Positions 37,103-46,981 of a stretch of 64,000 bases of DNA are shown one piece after another. The DNA is taken from assembly GCF_005144885.1 (NCBI RefSeq), contig NZ_CP039690.1, forward strand, positions 4,477,001-4,541,000, in the 5' to 3' direction. The stretch comes from Phreatobacter stygius (GTDB lineage: Bacteria > Pseudomonadota > Alphaproteobacteria > Rhizobiales > Phreatobacteraceae). Position 1 is the first letter of the stretch. Each line of letters opens with the position of its first letter. Below the pieces are notes generated by a model, which did no database searches, was not told where the DNA came from, and saw nothing but the letters and a program-made list of their open reading frames with translations. A program made the translations under genes and the position numbers.

Positions 37103-37671
37103 GAGCATGCCACCCTGGTGATGGCGGGAAGCCCGGTGCTGGTCGAAATGGTGGTGGCGATCGGCGTGTCGTAGAGCCTGAGGATGAGCCGGATCTGCGC
37201 GGCGCCCCCCGAGGGCAGCCAATTGCCGGGTCGCGCGGTGGCGGCAATCACGACGTCGATCGGCAGGTCGGCCTGGCGCAGGACCTCGTAGCTGGTGAAG
37301 GCCCGCCGCTGGCCCGCCGGTGCGGCCGGCTCATAGTCCTCGCCGACGACGCCGAGCGTCCAGAACCGCGCCGGCGGCATCTGTCCCGAAACCCGGTAGG
37401 TGCAGCGTCCGTCGAGCCTCTGGCCGCCGTCATCGGCCTCCGCCGTCAGCGCCAGCCCGTCGGCCAGCGCCAGCGGCAGCGTGCCGAGCCGGGCGGTGAC
37501 GGCGCGGGCATAGGGGTCGGCTTCGGTCGTGCCGGCCTTGGGCGTGGCCAGCCACGGGCCGATATGCAGGACGCCCGCGCCGGTGCCGCGGCCAACCGAG
37601 GCCGCCGTCAGCCCCAGGCCGGTCGCGGCCCCGATGCCGAGGGCGAGAAAGATGCCGGTGACGGTACGCAA
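37099..37671 (-). CDS. DUF1214 domain protein
   Basis: A 190-residue exported protein with an N-terminal helix (VTGIFLALGIGAATGLGLTA) and the DUF1214 pattern (GRCTYRVSGQMPPARFWTLG, QIRLILRLYDTPI). No ATG fits. The TTG at 37671 follows ACGGAGA with 8-base spacing and lies 13 bp after the PBP1A stop. The frame stays open upstream into the PBP gene, which is not the likely start. It overlaps the DUF1254 gene by 4 bp. Confidence 0.8.
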   Translation of the reverse strand: MRTVTGIFLALGIGAATGLGLTAASVGRGTGAGVLHIGPWLATPKAGTTEADPYARAVTARLGTLPLALADGLALTAEADDGGQRLDGRCTYRVSGQMPPARFWTLGVVGEDYEPAAPAGQRRAFTSYEVLRQADLPIDVVIAATARPGNWLPSGGAAQIRLILRLYDTPIATTISTSTGLPAITRVACS

Positions 37672-37684
37672 TGATCGATCTCCG

Positions 37685-39871
37685 TCAGCGCAGGACGCGC
37701 ACCTGCGGATCGGCTGAGGATACGCTGCCGGGCCGCATCGGCGCATCCCAAGCGTCCCGCATCAGCTTCTCGATCCGGCTGAGAACCGTCAGCGAACGCC
37801 TGGACAGCACTTGCGGCCGCTCGGGTATGCCGGCGAGCGGGACCGGCGCCGTGGTCGGCGCGCCAGACGGCGGGCGGGCCGCATCCGGCTGGCCGAACAC
37901 CGGTCGGCGCTCGAGCCCTTGGTGCGCCGCGGCCATCACCCGGCTGAAGGTCATGGCCGGCAGCGATCCGCCGGTCATCCGGTTGGTTTCGGAGTAGTCG
38001 TCGTTGCCGAACCAGACGCCGGCGGCATATTGGCCGGAAAAGCCGATGAACAGCGCGTCGCGATAGGAATTGGTCGTGCCGGTCTTGCCGGCGACCTGGA
38101 CGCCTTCCACCTGGGCACGCCGGCCGGTGCCCGATTCGACCACGCCGACCAGCATCGAATTCATGTCGGTGGCGACGGCGGCCGAGAAAACCTGGCGCGG
38201 CGGCGGCATGTCGCGGTCGGCGCGCCAGATCACCTCGCCATGCGAATTCCTGATCTCTACCGACGCATGCGGCGTCACGCGCTTGCCGCCGGATGCAAAG
38301 GTCGAATAGGCGGTCGTCAGCTCGACCAGGGTGACCTCGGCCGCGCCGATCGGCAGCGGCGCGGAATCGGTCAGCGGCCGGGTAATGCCCATTTCGCGCG
38401 CGGTCGCGATGATCTTCTGCCGGCCGATGCGGGAATCGCCCCGGCCCATCTGCTGGGTCAGGATGACCGGGATGGAATTGATCGAGCGCACCAGCGCGGA
38501 CATGACAGTGGTCTGTCCCGAAAAGCTCCGGCCATAGTTCTGCGGGCACCAATTGCCGAGGCAGATCTGGCGGTCCACCACGATCGAGCGCGAGGTGATC
38601 AGGCCCTCGCGCAGCGCCGTGCCATAGACGATCGGCTTGAACGATGACCCCGGCTGGCGCATGGCCTCGGTCGCCCGGTTGAACTGGCTGGCACCATAAT
38701 CGCGGCCGCCGACGATGGCGCGCATCGTGCCGTCGACGTCCATCAGCACGACGGCCGCCTGCGAGGCGCCATATTCACTGCCATATTGGCGCAGGATCGC
38801 TTCGACCGCGAGTTCGGTCTGGCGTTGCACGGTCAGGTCGAGCCCGGTCCTGACGGTCAGCACCCGGTCGGTCAGGCCCGGCGTCTGCGCCACCAGCCGT
38901 TTCACGTCCTCGAAGGCGTAATCGAGATAGTAGTTCGGCACCACCTCGTCCTTGCGGTCGATCGGGGTTGCCGGGTTGCGCCGCGCGCCGAACACCTGGC
39001 CTTCGGTCATGAAACCGGCTTCGACCAGGTTGTCCAGCACGGTATTGGCGCGCGCGCGCGCCGCCGGCAGGTTGGCATGCGGGGCGAAGCGTGTCGGCGC
39101 CTTGAACAGGCCGGCGAGCATGGCGGCTTCGGCCAGCGTCACGTCGCGCACCGACTTGCCGAAATAATATTCGGCCGCCGCTTCGGCCCCGAAGGCGCCG
39201 CCGCCCATATAGGCCCGGTCCAGATAGGCTTTGAGGATCTCCGCCTTGGCGGCGCGCGCCTCCAGCCAGAGCGCCAGGAACGCTTCCTTGATCTTGCGCT
39301 CGATCGAGCGCTCGTTGGTCAGGAACAGGTTCTTGGCGAGCTGCTGGGTGATGGTCGAGCCGCCCTGCACGACACCGCCGGCGCGGGCATTGGTCAGGAC
39401 AGCCCGCAATGTGCCGATCAGGTCGATGCCGTAATGGTCGAAGAAGCGGCGATCTTCGGTCGCCAGAACGGCCTTGATCATGTGGTCCGGGAAGTCGTCC
39501 AGCGGCACCGAATCATTATGCCGGATGCCGCGCCGGCCGACCTCGTTGCCATAGCGGTCCTGGAACACCACGGAGAGTTCGCTTTTCTTCAGCCAGTCGC
39601 CGTCGGTGGTCTCGCGGAAGGCCGGGATCGCCGCCGTCAGCATCAGCCCCATGCCGATCGCGCCGAGCGTCATCGCCTCCGAACCGAATTCGGCGCCGGC
39701 CCGCTTCCAGCCATAGACCTGGACGCGGTCCGACAGGTCGGCGAGCTTTTCCCAACTGCGCCCGATCAGACCGGCGAGGCGCCAGGCCCCATCGGTCAAC
39801 CTCGCGTCGAGATCGAGGAAGAAGCGCTTCGCAGCACCCCCCCGACCGCCGCCGGGTTGAAAATCGGTCAC
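37685..39871 (-). CDS. penicillin-binding protein 1A (bifunctional transglycosylase/transpeptidase)
   Basis: A 728-residue class A PBP that polymerises and cross-links peptidoglycan in the periplasm. After a cytoplasmic N-terminus and a membrane helix (residues ~64-85) comes the glycosyltransferase domain with Glu139 ([14 protein letters not shown]) and [15 protein letters not shown]. The transpeptidase has SSFK (Ser409), RSINS and KTGTT. It ends in a short Pro-rich tail. Length and order are standard. It is the first gene of a probable operon with the DUF1214 and DUF1254 proteins. Confidence 0.95.
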   Translation of the reverse strand: MTDFQPGGGRGGAAKRFFLDLDARLTDGAWRLAGLIGRSWEKLADLSDRVQVYGWKRAGAEFGSEAMTLGAIGMGLMLTAAIPAFRETTDGDWLKKSELSVVFQDRYGNEVGRRGIRHNDSVPLDDFPDHMIKAVLATEDRRFFDHYGIDLIGTLRAVLTNARAGGVVQGGSTITQQLAKNLFLTNERSIERKIKEAFLALWLEARAAKAEILKAYLDRAYMGGGAFGAEAAAEYYFGKSVRDVTLAEAAMLAGLFKAPTRFAPHANLPAARARANTVLDNLVEAGFMTEGQVFGARRNPATPIDRKDEVVPNYYLDYAFEDVKRLVAQTPGLTDRVLTVRTGLDLTVQRQTELAVEAILRQYGSEYGASQAAVVLMDVDGTMRAIVGGRDYGASQFNRATEAMRQPGSSFKPIVYGTALREGLITSRSIVVDRQICLGNWCPQNYGRSFSGQTTVMSALVRSINSIPVILTQQMGRGDSRIGRQKIIATAREMGITRPLTDSAPLPIGAAEVTLVELTTAYSTFASGGKRVTPHASVEIRNSHGEVIWRADRDMPPPRQVFSAAVATDMNSMLVGVVESGTGRRAQVEGVQVAGKTGTTNSYRDALFIGFSGQYAAGVWFGNDDYSETNRMTGGSLPAMTFSRVMAAAHQGLERRPVFGQPDAARPPSGAPTTAPVPLAGIPERPQVLSRRSLTVLSRIEKLMRDAWDAPMRPGSVSSADPQVRVLR

Positions 39872-40029
39872 GTCGGAAAGGTCCTTTGCGCGGGTCTCTT
39901 GACGATCTGCTTACCATAGCGGAAACGACTGACCCGAGCCAACAGCGTCAGCCTGGGCTCGCCGTCATCTTTCAACAGGGTTACTGTCCCGACATGGGCG
40001 CCGGAGGCCGGCCGCCCGGAGGTTCGATC

Positions 40030-40536
40030 ATGGTACGGCGCGCGGGCGGCGAGAACGCCCCGAAACAGTCAGATCCGGAGCCGTTCTGGCGCACCAAGGC
40101 CATGGAAGACATGACCGGGTCGGAATGGGAGAGCCTGTGCGACGGCTGTGCCCGCTGCTGCCTGAACAAACTGGAGGACGAGGACACCGGCGACATCCAT
40201 TTCACCTCGGTCGCCTGCACCCTGCTCGACGGCGACAGCTGCCGCTGCAAGGACTACGACAACCGCCAGGCCAAGGTGCCGGACTGCGTGCGGCTGACGC
40301 CCGAGGAGGCCCGCACCTTGCCCTGGCTGCCGCCGACCTGCGCCTATCGCCTGGTCGCCGAGGGCCATGATCTCTACTGGTGGCACCCGCTGGTCTCCGG
40401 CGACGCCGAGACGGTGCATCAGGCCGGGATTTCGGTGCGTGGCCGGATCACCGCCTGGGAGCACGAGCTGACCGAATTGCAGGAGCTCGAAGACCATCTG
40501 GCCGAGTGGCCGGGAGCGGTGCCCGAGCGCCCCTGA
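40030..40536 (+). CDS. YcgN family cysteine-cluster protein
   Basis: A 168-residue cytosolic protein of the YcgN/UPF0260 family. It has many cysteines in the arrangement [44 protein letters not shown] and PPTCAYRL, which probably bind a metal or Fe-S cluster. The start at 40030 is fixed by CCGGAGG seven bases upstream. Divergent from the PBP1A gene, 158 bp apart. The function is unknown. Confidence 0.92.
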   Translation: MVRRAGGENAPKQSDPEPFWRTKAMEDMTGSEWESLCDGCARCCLNKLEDEDTGDIHFTSVACTLLDGDSCRCKDYDNRQAKVPDCVRLTPEEARTLPWLPPTCAYRLVAEGHDLYWWHPLVSGDAETVHQAGISVRGRITAWEHELTELQELEDHLAEWPGAVPERP

Positions 40537-40621
40537 GGCTCTGTCTTCTGGTCAGGCTGGCAAGCCTTGAGAGCCCGACCGATACGGACCTAGATTGGCT
40601 GGCAATCCCCAGGAGCTTGCC

Positions 40622-41047
40622 ATGACCGGTTTCGTCGATCCGACGCGTGAGCGTTTTCAGCTGTTCAAGGACCTGCCGCGCGATCAGCCGGTACATATGC
40701 TGAACCTCGTGCGCCTGCGTGCCGAGGCCGCCTATCCCGACGGCCGCCGGGCGACCGGTCTCGAGGCTTATCGTGCCTATGGCCGCGACAGCGGGCCGGT
40801 GTTTCGCCGGCTCGGCGGCCGGCAGGTCTGGATCGGCCGGCCGGACCTGACCTTGATCGGTCCGGACCACGAGCGTTGGGATATCGCCTTCATCGCGCAA
40901 TATCCGAGCGGCGCGGCCTTCATCGAGATGCTGCGCGACCCGGTCTACCGGCAGGCCGTGCTGCACCGCCAGGCGGCGGTCGAGGATTCGCGCCTGATCC
41001 GCATGCACCCCGGCGAGCCGGGCGAGGAGTTCGGCGAAGTGAAATAG
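40622..41047 (+). CDS. DUF1330 family protein
   Basis: A 141-residue protein of the dimeric alpha/beta-barrel DUF1330 family: VHMLNLVRLRAEAAYPDG, YRAYGRDSGPVFRRLGGR, FIAQYPSGAAFIEMLRDPVY. The family has ferredoxin-like folds, but its function is not established. The ATG at 40622 follows AGGAG. It is convergent with the DUF992 gene. Confidence 0.88.
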   Translation: MTGFVDPTRERFQLFKDLPRDQPVHMLNLVRLRAEAAYPDGRRATGLEAYRAYGRDSGPVFRRLGGRQVWIGRPDLTLIGPDHERWDIAFIAQYPSGAAFIEMLRDPVYRQAVLHRQAAVEDSRLIRMHPGEPGEEFGEVK

Positions 41048-41081
41048 GCGGCAGCCGGATGGTGGCCGCCCGGCAAGGAGC

Positions 41082-41561
41082 TTAGCGGGCGCGGGCCAGT
41101 TGCAGGCTGGCACCGCCGAGAGCCAGATTGAGCCCGGTCTGGGCCTGGACGGAGAACGGCTGCAGCGCGACGGTGTCACGCGAGCCGCCGACCAGGGCAT
41201 TCGCGCCGACGCCGACCCCGAGCGTCGCCTGGGCGCCGGCGCCGGCATAGGTCCCGGCGAGCTGGTAGGGCGAGAGGCGACGGGTGGGCGCAAACACCGT
41301 CCAGGCCAGCACGCCTCGCCCGGTCACGCCGAGATCCAGGCCATAGCGGCCGATCCGGCCCACATAGACTTCGCGGCGGCCACCGCGATCGGGACGGAAC
41401 TGACACGCGACGCCGCGCTGCGATGTCACGATCAGGCCAATGCCGGCCGAGACATCGCAACTGAGGACGCCGACGCGAATACGCTCTTGGGCGGAAGCCG
41501 GCAAGGCGAGACCGGACAGCAGCAAAGTGGCGCCGGCGAGGCTAGCGAGATGGCGTTTCAT
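41082..41561 (-). CDS. DUF992 exported protein
   Basis: A 159-residue secreted protein with a clear signal peptide (LASLAGATLLLSGLALPASA, then QERIRVGVLSC). The mature part is beta-strand rich: GVACQFRPD, YVGRIGRYGLDLGVTGRGVL, YAGAGAQATLGVGVGANALV. This matches DUF992, a Hyphomicrobiales family with unknown function. It has two cysteines that may form a disulfide. The ATG at 41561 is preferred because it starts the signal peptide. Confidence 0.88.
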   Translation of the reverse strand: MKRHLASLAGATLLLSGLALPASAQERIRVGVLSCDVSAGIGLIVTSQRGVACQFRPDRGGRREVYVGRIGRYGLDLGVTGRGVLAWTVFAPTRRLSPYQLAGTYAGAGAQATLGVGVGANALVGGSRDTVALQPFSVQAQTGLNLALGGASLQLARAR

Positions 41562-41780
41562 GGAACTCTCCAGATCAGCATGCGATGGAATAACAATGCG
41601 CGAGCAGCGGATAAGTTGCGTGAGCACCGGCCGGTGGGTTTTCCAAAAGCGAACCATGTCAGGCTGAGCCATGCCGCCGGAGCCAGCGCGGTCGCTTTCG
41701 CCGCATCATCCGACATAGCAGGCGGCTTGGCCGGCGGCCTCGGGGGAAACCTGGAGCGGGTCTTCGGTGAAATCCCAGGT

Positions 41781-42464
41781 TCAGGGACGATCCGCGGGCG
41801 CCGGAACGGGCCGCGCCGGCCCGGGCAGCAGCATGGCCATCACCTCGGGCAGGATCGTGTCGACATAGGCCGCGACGCTCATGGCGCCGGCATGATTGGC
41901 GAGCCGGCCTTCGATGGCGAGCTGGGCGAAGCCGTGGGCCGAGGACCAGCAGCCGAGGACCAACGCCTCGGCGGGCCGGTCCATTGGAGCATCCGCCGCC
42001 CGGCCGAGATAGCGTTGAACCGCATCCTTGACCATGCGCAGGCTTGCCTGCGCGGCCTCGTGCAGCGGTTCGGCGTTCACCAGCAGGTCCTTGCGGTACA
42101 TCAGCTTGAACCGGCCGGGATATGTCATGGCGAAGCGGACATAGGCGACGCCCATGGCGCGCAAGGCCGCGCCCGGATCGGCATGCGCGCCGGCGACGGT
42201 CTTGAGCGCGGCGGCAAGATCGTCATAGCCCCTGATCGCCACCTCGGTGAGAAGCCCGGCGGCGCTGCCGAAATGATGGGCCGGGGCCGCGGCCGATACG
42301 CCGGCGCGGCGTGCCGCCGCGCGCAGGGTGAAACCCTCGATGCCGCTCTCCAGCAGGATGGCGTCGGTTGCCTCGATCAATGCCGTCTGCAGCGCACCGT
42401 GGTGATAGGGCGCGCGTTTGTCGGCGTCGGGCGGGGTCGGGGGCGAAGGGTGGCGGTCGGTCAT
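41781..42464 (-). CDS. TetR/AcrR family transcriptional regulator
   Basis: A 227-residue repressor-type regulator. The N-terminal helix-turn-helix spans roughly residues 25-75 (IEATDAILLESGIEGFTLRA, AARRAGVSAAAPAHHFGSAA). The C-terminal half is a ligand-binding helical domain of the WHG/TetR_C type (FAMTYPGRFKLMYRKDLL). It is divergent from the SDR gene across 114 bp that holds a 7-bp inverted repeat, so it probably controls itself and the SDR. Confidence 0.92.
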   Translation of the reverse strand: MTDRHPSPPTPPDADKRAPYHHGALQTALIEATDAILLESGIEGFTLRAAARRAGVSAAAPAHHFGSAAGLLTEVAIRGYDDLAAALKTVAGAHADPGAALRAMGVAYVRFAMTYPGRFKLMYRKDLLVNAEPLHEAAQASLRMVKDAVQRYLGRAADAPMDRPAEALVLGCWSSAHGFAQLAIEGRLANHAGAMSVAAYVDTILPEVMAMLLPGPARPVPAPADRP

Positions 42465-42482
42465 GTCACGCAGTCTTTACAC

Positions 42483-42514
42483 TGTTAAGTTTGAATGCTA
42501 GGTCTATCTTAACA
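42483..42514. promoter_or_regulatory. candidate TetR operator (inverted repeat)
   Basis: TGTTAAG at 42483-42489 and CTTAACA at 42508-42514 are exact reverse complements separated by 18 bp, in the A+T-rich gap between the divergent TetR and SDR genes. Position and symmetry suggest an operator for the TetR protein. The long spacer is unusual for a single TetR dimer. Confidence 0.5.
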
Positions 42515-42578
42515 TCGTCAAGATGGCCCGTGGCGGCAATCTTGCGAGGCCTCGCCCGAGCCGACAGCGGAGCATGAT

Positions 42579-43508
42579 ATGACCGAAAAAGCGAATGATG
42601 GCAGCAGCCGGCGGCTCATCCTGGCCTCCGCCGCCGCTGGCACCGCGGCAGGGGTTGCGGGATTGGCCGCCGGCCTGTCGCTTGGACAGGCGGCCCGGCC
42701 GGCCCGGCCGTCGCCGAGCGGGCTCAGCCGCTTCGCCGGCAAGGTGGTGCTGATCACCGGCGCCACCTCCGGCATCGGCCACGCCGCGGCCAAGGCTTTT
42801 GCCGCGGAAGGGGCGAAGGTGGCGTTCTGCGGCCGGCGCGAACAGCTCGGCCGCGACGTCGAGGCCGAGATCCGCTGGAATGGCGGCGAGGCGACCTATA
42901 TCCGTGCCGATGTCCGCGTCGAAAGCGATGTGAAGGCCTTTGTCGACGGAGCGGTGGCCAAATATGGCCGGCTCGACGTCGCCTTCAACAATGCCGGCAT
43001 CACCCTGGAAAAGCCGCTGCACGAATTGACCGCGGCCGAGTTCGACGACGTCGCCCATACCAATCTCAGGGGCGTCTTCCTGGCGATCAAATATCAGGTG
43101 CCGCACATGATCGCCGCCGGTGGCGGCAGCATCGTGGTCACCGCCTCGTCCAACGCGATCGCGACGCAGGCGCGGCGCGCGGCCTATTCGGCGAGCAAGC
43201 GGGCCCTGATCGGCCTGGTGCAAAGGGCGGCGCTCGACTACGCGGCCCACGGCATCAGGGTCAACGCGCTGGTGCCGGGCACCACGGATACGGCGCTGGT
43301 GCGCCGCGCCGCCGGCATGGAGAACGTGCCCGATTCGGTCTGGCGGGTTGGTGCCGCGCAATGGGCCAAGAGCAATGTTCCGGGCCTCGGCCGGATGGCG
43401 ACGGCGGAAGAGATCGCCGCCTTCGCGCTGGTGCTCGCGTCCGACGAGCACGCCTTCATGACCGGTGCCGCCCTGGTGATCGACGGCGGCAAGACCGCCC
43501 ACGCGTGA
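42579..43508 (+). CDS. SDR family NAD(P)-dependent oxidoreductase
   Basis: A 309-residue short-chain dehydrogenase. The cofactor motif is GATSGIG (from residue 61), NNAG is at 137-140, and the catalytic residues are Ser190 or Ser191, Tyr203 and Lys207 (YSASK). Unusually for a classical SDR it has about 45 extra N-terminal residues with an RR and hydrophobic stretch (SSRRLILASAAAGTAAG), which may direct Tat export or act as a membrane anchor. The substrate is unknown. Regulation by the divergent TetR gene is likely. Confidence 0.9.
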   Translation: MTEKANDGSSRRLILASAAAGTAAGVAGLAAGLSLGQAARPARPSPSGLSRFAGKVVLITGATSGIGHAAAKAFAAEGAKVAFCGRREQLGRDVEAEIRWNGGEATYIRADVRVESDVKAFVDGAVAKYGRLDVAFNNAGITLEKPLHELTAAEFDDVAHTNLRGVFLAIKYQVPHMIAAGGGSIVVTASSNAIATQARRAAYSASKRALIGLVQRAALDYAAHGIRVNALVPGTTDTALVRRAAGMENVPDSVWRVGAAQWAKSNVPGLGRMATAEEIAAFALVLASDEHAFMTGAALVIDGGKTAHA

Positions 43509-43557
43509 GCGCGGGCGGCCCGTCCGTCATGCCGGCGAAACCGTGGGGGCCATCCGG

Positions 43558-45132
43558 TCACTCGGCCGGCTGTGCCAGGGCCTTTGGCTCGGACACTGCC
43601 TCCTCCATCCGCGAACAGGCGTAGAGCAGGCCGGCGACCATGACATAGGCGAGCGCCACCGACGGCGATTTGGCGAAGCCGACCGCCTCGCCATGCATGA
43701 AGCCGAAAAAGGTCAGGAGCGCGCCGGCGCCGGCGAAGGCGGAAGCCTTGACGAACTTCTTGTCGACGATGAACACACCGATGGCGCCCAGCACCAGGCC
43801 GGTGATGATGGCGCCACCGGCCATGACCTCGAGGCCGTGATAGAGCACGCCGACCTGGGCGAGCTTGTCGAGACCGACCTGCGCCGCGCTGGTGCCGGCC
43901 GCGCCCAGCACCCCGTCGATCAAGGTCTTGGCCCAGGCGGCGAGATGTGGCGTCAGCGCCAGCACCACGGCTGGAGCATGGGCTGCCGGCGTCGTCTGGA
44001 ATGCCTGGGCGCCGATCAGCATGCCGATATAGAGCAGGATCGGGGCGATTGCGACGACCGGGATCAGCGCGGTCAGGAGCGCGATGACGCCGAACCAGGC
44101 GAGCGCCAGCACCACCACGCCGGTCAGCGCGGAATAGCCGATGCGCCCGCCCATGGCCTTCCAGCCGGGGTGGCCGATATAGACGGCGTTGATGAAAGGA
44201 TTGCCCATCAGACAGCCGATCATGCTGACCACGCCGTCGGCGCTGAGCACCCGGGTGGTCGGATAGTGGTCGCCCGCCGCTTCCGCGCTTTCCACGTTGT
44301 CCATGGCTTCGACGAGATCGTAGATGCCGAAGGGAATGGCGGTGACCAGGATGATGCCGAGGAACTGGAAGCCGGAGAAGACATGGCCGAGCGCCGGGAT
44401 CGGCACCGAGAACCCGAAGCTCGACAAGGCCTGGGCCAGCTTGTCGAGGCCCATGCCGCCGAGCGGCAGGCCGATGAGCGTCGAGCCCCAGGCGATGATG
44501 GTCCCGGCGGCGATCGCCACCAGGCCGGCCGGAATGCCGCGCGGATAGCGCAAGCCGCCGAACCAGGACACAAGGATGATGGCGAAACAGGTGAGCCCGA
44601 TCATCGGTGTCATGAACATTTCCATGGCCGGGCGCATCGCGATGAAGGCGATGGAGACGCCGGCAAGCGTGCCGAGCAGCGCCGCGCGCGGCGTCACCTC
44701 GCGGATATAGGGCGCGATGAAGCCGCCGAGCATCAGGATGATGCTCTGGATGAACACCCAGGCAAGGCCGGCCTCCCAGCCCTTCACCGGATCGCCTGTC
44801 GTCAGCGAGATCGGCAGCATGATGACGAAGGTGACGATGAACATATGCGGCACGCTGACACCCGAGGGCAGGGCGCAGACATCGTTCCGGCCGGTTTTGC
44901 GGGCGAGTTCATAGGCAAGCCAGGCGTAATAGAAGGTCGACAGCGCCATCATCAGGCCGAGCGCCGGCAGAATGCGCCCGAACACCAGGCTGTCGGGCAT
45001 TTTCAACACGAAGCGCAGCAGCCCGGTCAGCACCAGCATATTGACCAGGATGTTGGTGCCGAAGCCGAAAAAGGCGTTCCAGTCGCCCGGCGTCCAGATG
45101 GTTGGCTTGGCGGTCATATCGGTCATGGCCAT
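43558..45132 (-). CDS. NCS2/AzgA-like permease
   Basis: A 524-residue integral membrane transporter with about 12-14 helices, similar to NCS2 xanthine/uracil and AzgA-type permeases (WNAFFGFGTNILVNMLVLTG, RNDVCALPSGVSVPHMFI, GIYDLVEAMDNVESAEAAGD). The ATG at 45132 is best because AGGAG ends six bases upstream; ATGs at 45138 and 45126 are also in frame. It lies 33 bp after the biuret-hydrolase-like gene, so the two form an operon in which the permease may import that enzyme's substrate. Confidence 0.85.
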   Translation of the reverse strand: MAMTDMTAKPTIWTPGDWNAFFGFGTNILVNMLVLTGLLRFVLKMPDSLVFGRILPALGLMMALSTFYYAWLAYELARKTGRNDVCALPSGVSVPHMFIVTFVIMLPISLTTGDPVKGWEAGLAWVFIQSIILMLGGFIAPYIREVTPRAALLGTLAGVSIAFIAMRPAMEMFMTPMIGLTCFAIILVSWFGGLRYPRGIPAGLVAIAAGTIIAWGSTLIGLPLGGMGLDKLAQALSSFGFSVPIPALGHVFSGFQFLGIILVTAIPFGIYDLVEAMDNVESAEAAGDHYPTTRVLSADGVVSMIGCLMGNPFINAVYIGHPGWKAMGGRIGYSALTGVVVLALAWFGVIALLTALIPVVAIAPILLYIGMLIGAQAFQTTPAAHAPAVVLALTPHLAAWAKTLIDGVLGAAGTSAAQVGLDKLAQVGVLYHGLEVMAGGAIITGLVLGAIGVFIVDKKFVKASAFAGAGALLTFFGFMHGEAVGFAKSPSVALAYVMVAGLLYACSRMEEAVSEPKALAQPAE

Positions 45133-45165
45133 GCGCATCTCCTGTTCGCTGGGGAGGGGATTTGG

Positions 45166-45855
45166 TCAGGCCGGGTCGGCAAGGCTCGCGGCAAGGCTCG
45201 CCGCCAGGGCTGCCGTCGTCGTGACAAAGCCGAAAATGCCGCCCTGGGCGGCAATCATCCTGAGGCCGACGACGTGAAACTCGTCGAAATAGGAGGCGCA
45301 GGCATCGCCCGGCACCAGGCAGCGGAAGCCCCGGTCATTGGCTTCGCGCACTGTCGTGTGGACGCAGACCTCGGTGGTGACGCCGCAGACAACCAGGGTC
45401 TCGATCGCGCGGTTGCGCAGGATCAGTTCGAGATCGGTCTCGTAGAAGGCGCCCTTGCCGGGCTTGTCGATGATTGGTTCGCCACGCGCCGGTGCAAGCT
45501 CCGGCACGATGTCGTGGCCGGGTTCGCCACGCACCAGAATGCGTCCCATCGGCCCGGCTGCGCCGATCCGGAATCGTGGATCGCCGCGCTCGACCTTCAG
45601 GGCCGGCGCATCGGCAAGGTCCGGCCGGTGGCCCTCGCGGGTGTGGATGATCGGGATGGCATTGGCGCGCGCGATCCTCAACAGGCGCTGAATCGGCGCG
45701 ACGGCGCGCGCAAGCTTCGACACGTCATTGCCCAGCGCCTCGCCGAAGCCGCCCGGCTCCAGGAAGTCGCGCTGCATGTCGATCACGATGACCGCTGTGC
45801 GATCCCAGTCGATCGTCACCGCATCGGGATCGGCTGGGATTTCGACCTTGCGCAT
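45166..45855 (-). CDS. cysteine hydrolase, biuret amidohydrolase-like (isochorismatase family)
   Basis: A 229-residue isochorismatase-fold amidase. Asp26 (VIDMQRDF), Lys131 (IDKPGKGAF) and Cys164 ([10 protein letters not shown]) sit where the Asp-Lys-Cys triad is expected. The stretches [12 protein letters not shown] and [12 protein letters not shown] are close to those I know from biuret amidohydrolase (BiuH), which converts biuret to allophanate. Related ureide amidases remain possible. It is encoded directly before an NCS2-like permease. No allophanate hydrolase or cyanuric-acid hydrolase is in the window. Confidence 0.88.
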   Translation of the reverse strand: MRKVEIPADPDAVTIDWDRTAVIVIDMQRDFLEPGGFGEALGNDVSKLARAVAPIQRLLRIARANAIPIIHTREGHRPDLADAPALKVERGDPRFRIGAAGPMGRILVRGEPGHDIVPELAPARGEPIIDKPGKGAFYETDLELILRNRAIETLVVCGVTTEVCVHTTVREANDRGFRCLVPGDACASYFDEFHVVGLRMIAAQGGIFGFVTTTAALAASLAASLADPA

Positions 45856-46015
45856 GACATCCCCTCCTGGATGCGCTGCAGCAAAGACCGGGCCAGCGAT
45901 TTCGACGGAATTTCCTTGATTGTGGCGCGCGCAATGCCCGGCTCTTGGGCAAGGGCGGGGTGCCGTGGCGAGCTCTTGGGCAGAGGACGCGCGATGTATG
46001 CACCTGCGGTGCGGT

Positions 46016-46981
46016 TCAGCGACTCAGATGGCTGGCCGCCCGGTCCAGCAGGCGTTCGGCATCGGCGCCTATCCGCCGGACGATCGCCTCGGCCGGCTCG
46101 ACTGCGCGCACCATGTCGACGCCCTCGCCGACGATGACGGCCGCGACATCGACATTGCCCTGGTCGCGCGCCTGCCCGTAACGGGCCTGCTCGGGCCCGA
46201 GATTGGTGCGAAGGCCGGCGAGATCGGCCTGCCATTGCCGGCTGAAGCCGTTGGCGAGCGTCCGCATGGTCCAAGGTTCGGGCCAGTCGATGCCCCGCGC
46301 AAGGTCGAACAGCGAGCCACGGATCGTCTCGTCGCCCGAGCCTGCCACCGCCGCCTGCTTGGCATTGGCGTGGGCAAGCGATTCGCGGCTGGCGAAAAAA
46401 GCCGTGCCGCAGAGCGCGCCCGAGGCGCCGAGCATCAGCGCCGCTGCGAGCCCCCGTCCGTCGCCGATGCCACCGGCCGCCACCACCGGAATGGCGCCGA
46501 CCGCATCGACCACCGCGGGCACCAGCGGCAAGGTCGCCCGGCTGCCGCCATGGCCGCCGGCCTCGGTGCCCTGCGCTACGATCACATCGGCGCCCTCGGC
46601 GGCCGCCAGGCGGGCTTCGGCGACGCTCTGGATCTGGACCACCAGCGCGATGCCGGCGGCCTTGATCCTGCCGGCGAAGCCGCCGATCGAGCCGAAGGAC
46701 AGGAAAATGGCCGGCGGGCGGCGGGTCAGCACCGCGGCCAACAGGGTCGGGTCTTTCTCCAGCGCCCAGGTGATGAAGCCGATACCAACAGGCGTATTGC
46801 CGGCAGCCTCCATCTCGCGCTTGAGCCAATCCCGGTCGCAATAGCCGCCGCCAATGAAGCCGAGCCCGCCGGCATTGGTGACCGCCGCGGCGAGCGCGCC
46901 GCCGCTGACCCCGGCCATCGGCGCCAGCAGCAAGGGGACGGCGAGACCGAATTTTTCGGTCAGAGGCGTGACGATTGCCAT
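46016..46981 (-). CDS. nitronate monooxygenase-like flavoprotein
   Basis: A 321-residue FMN TIM-barrel enzyme of the nitronate monooxygenase/2-nitropropane dioxygenase family: [20 protein letters not shown] at the start, [14 protein letters not shown] (the catalytic His lies in this class of motif) and [20 protein letters not shown] in the phosphate-binding region. It would oxidise alkyl nitronates or a related substrate. The ATG at 46981 lies within the 3' end of the tautomerase gene (22-bp overlap). It is the last gene of the four-gene operon. Confidence 0.92.
   Translation of the reverse strand: MAIVTPLTEKFGLAVPLLLAPMAGVSGGALAAAVTNAGGLGFIGGGYCDRDWLKREMEAAGNTPVGIGFITWALEKDPTLLAAVLTRRPPAIFLSFGSIGGFAGRIKAAGIALVVQIQSVAEARLAAAEGADVIVAQGTEAGGHGGSRATLPLVPAVVDAVGAIPVVAAGGIGDGRGLAAALMLGASGALCGTAFFASRESLAHANAKQAAVAGSGDETIRGSLFDLARGIDWPEPWTMRTLANGFSRQWQADLAGLRTNLGPEQARYGQARDQGNVDVAAVIVGEGVDMVRAVEPAEAIVRRIGADAERLLDRAASHLSR

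Noticed and set aside
43543-46137. Plus-strand ORF of 864 codons across the permease and hydrolase genes
   Set aside because: Antisense to two genes with strong family matches; composition is antisense-like.
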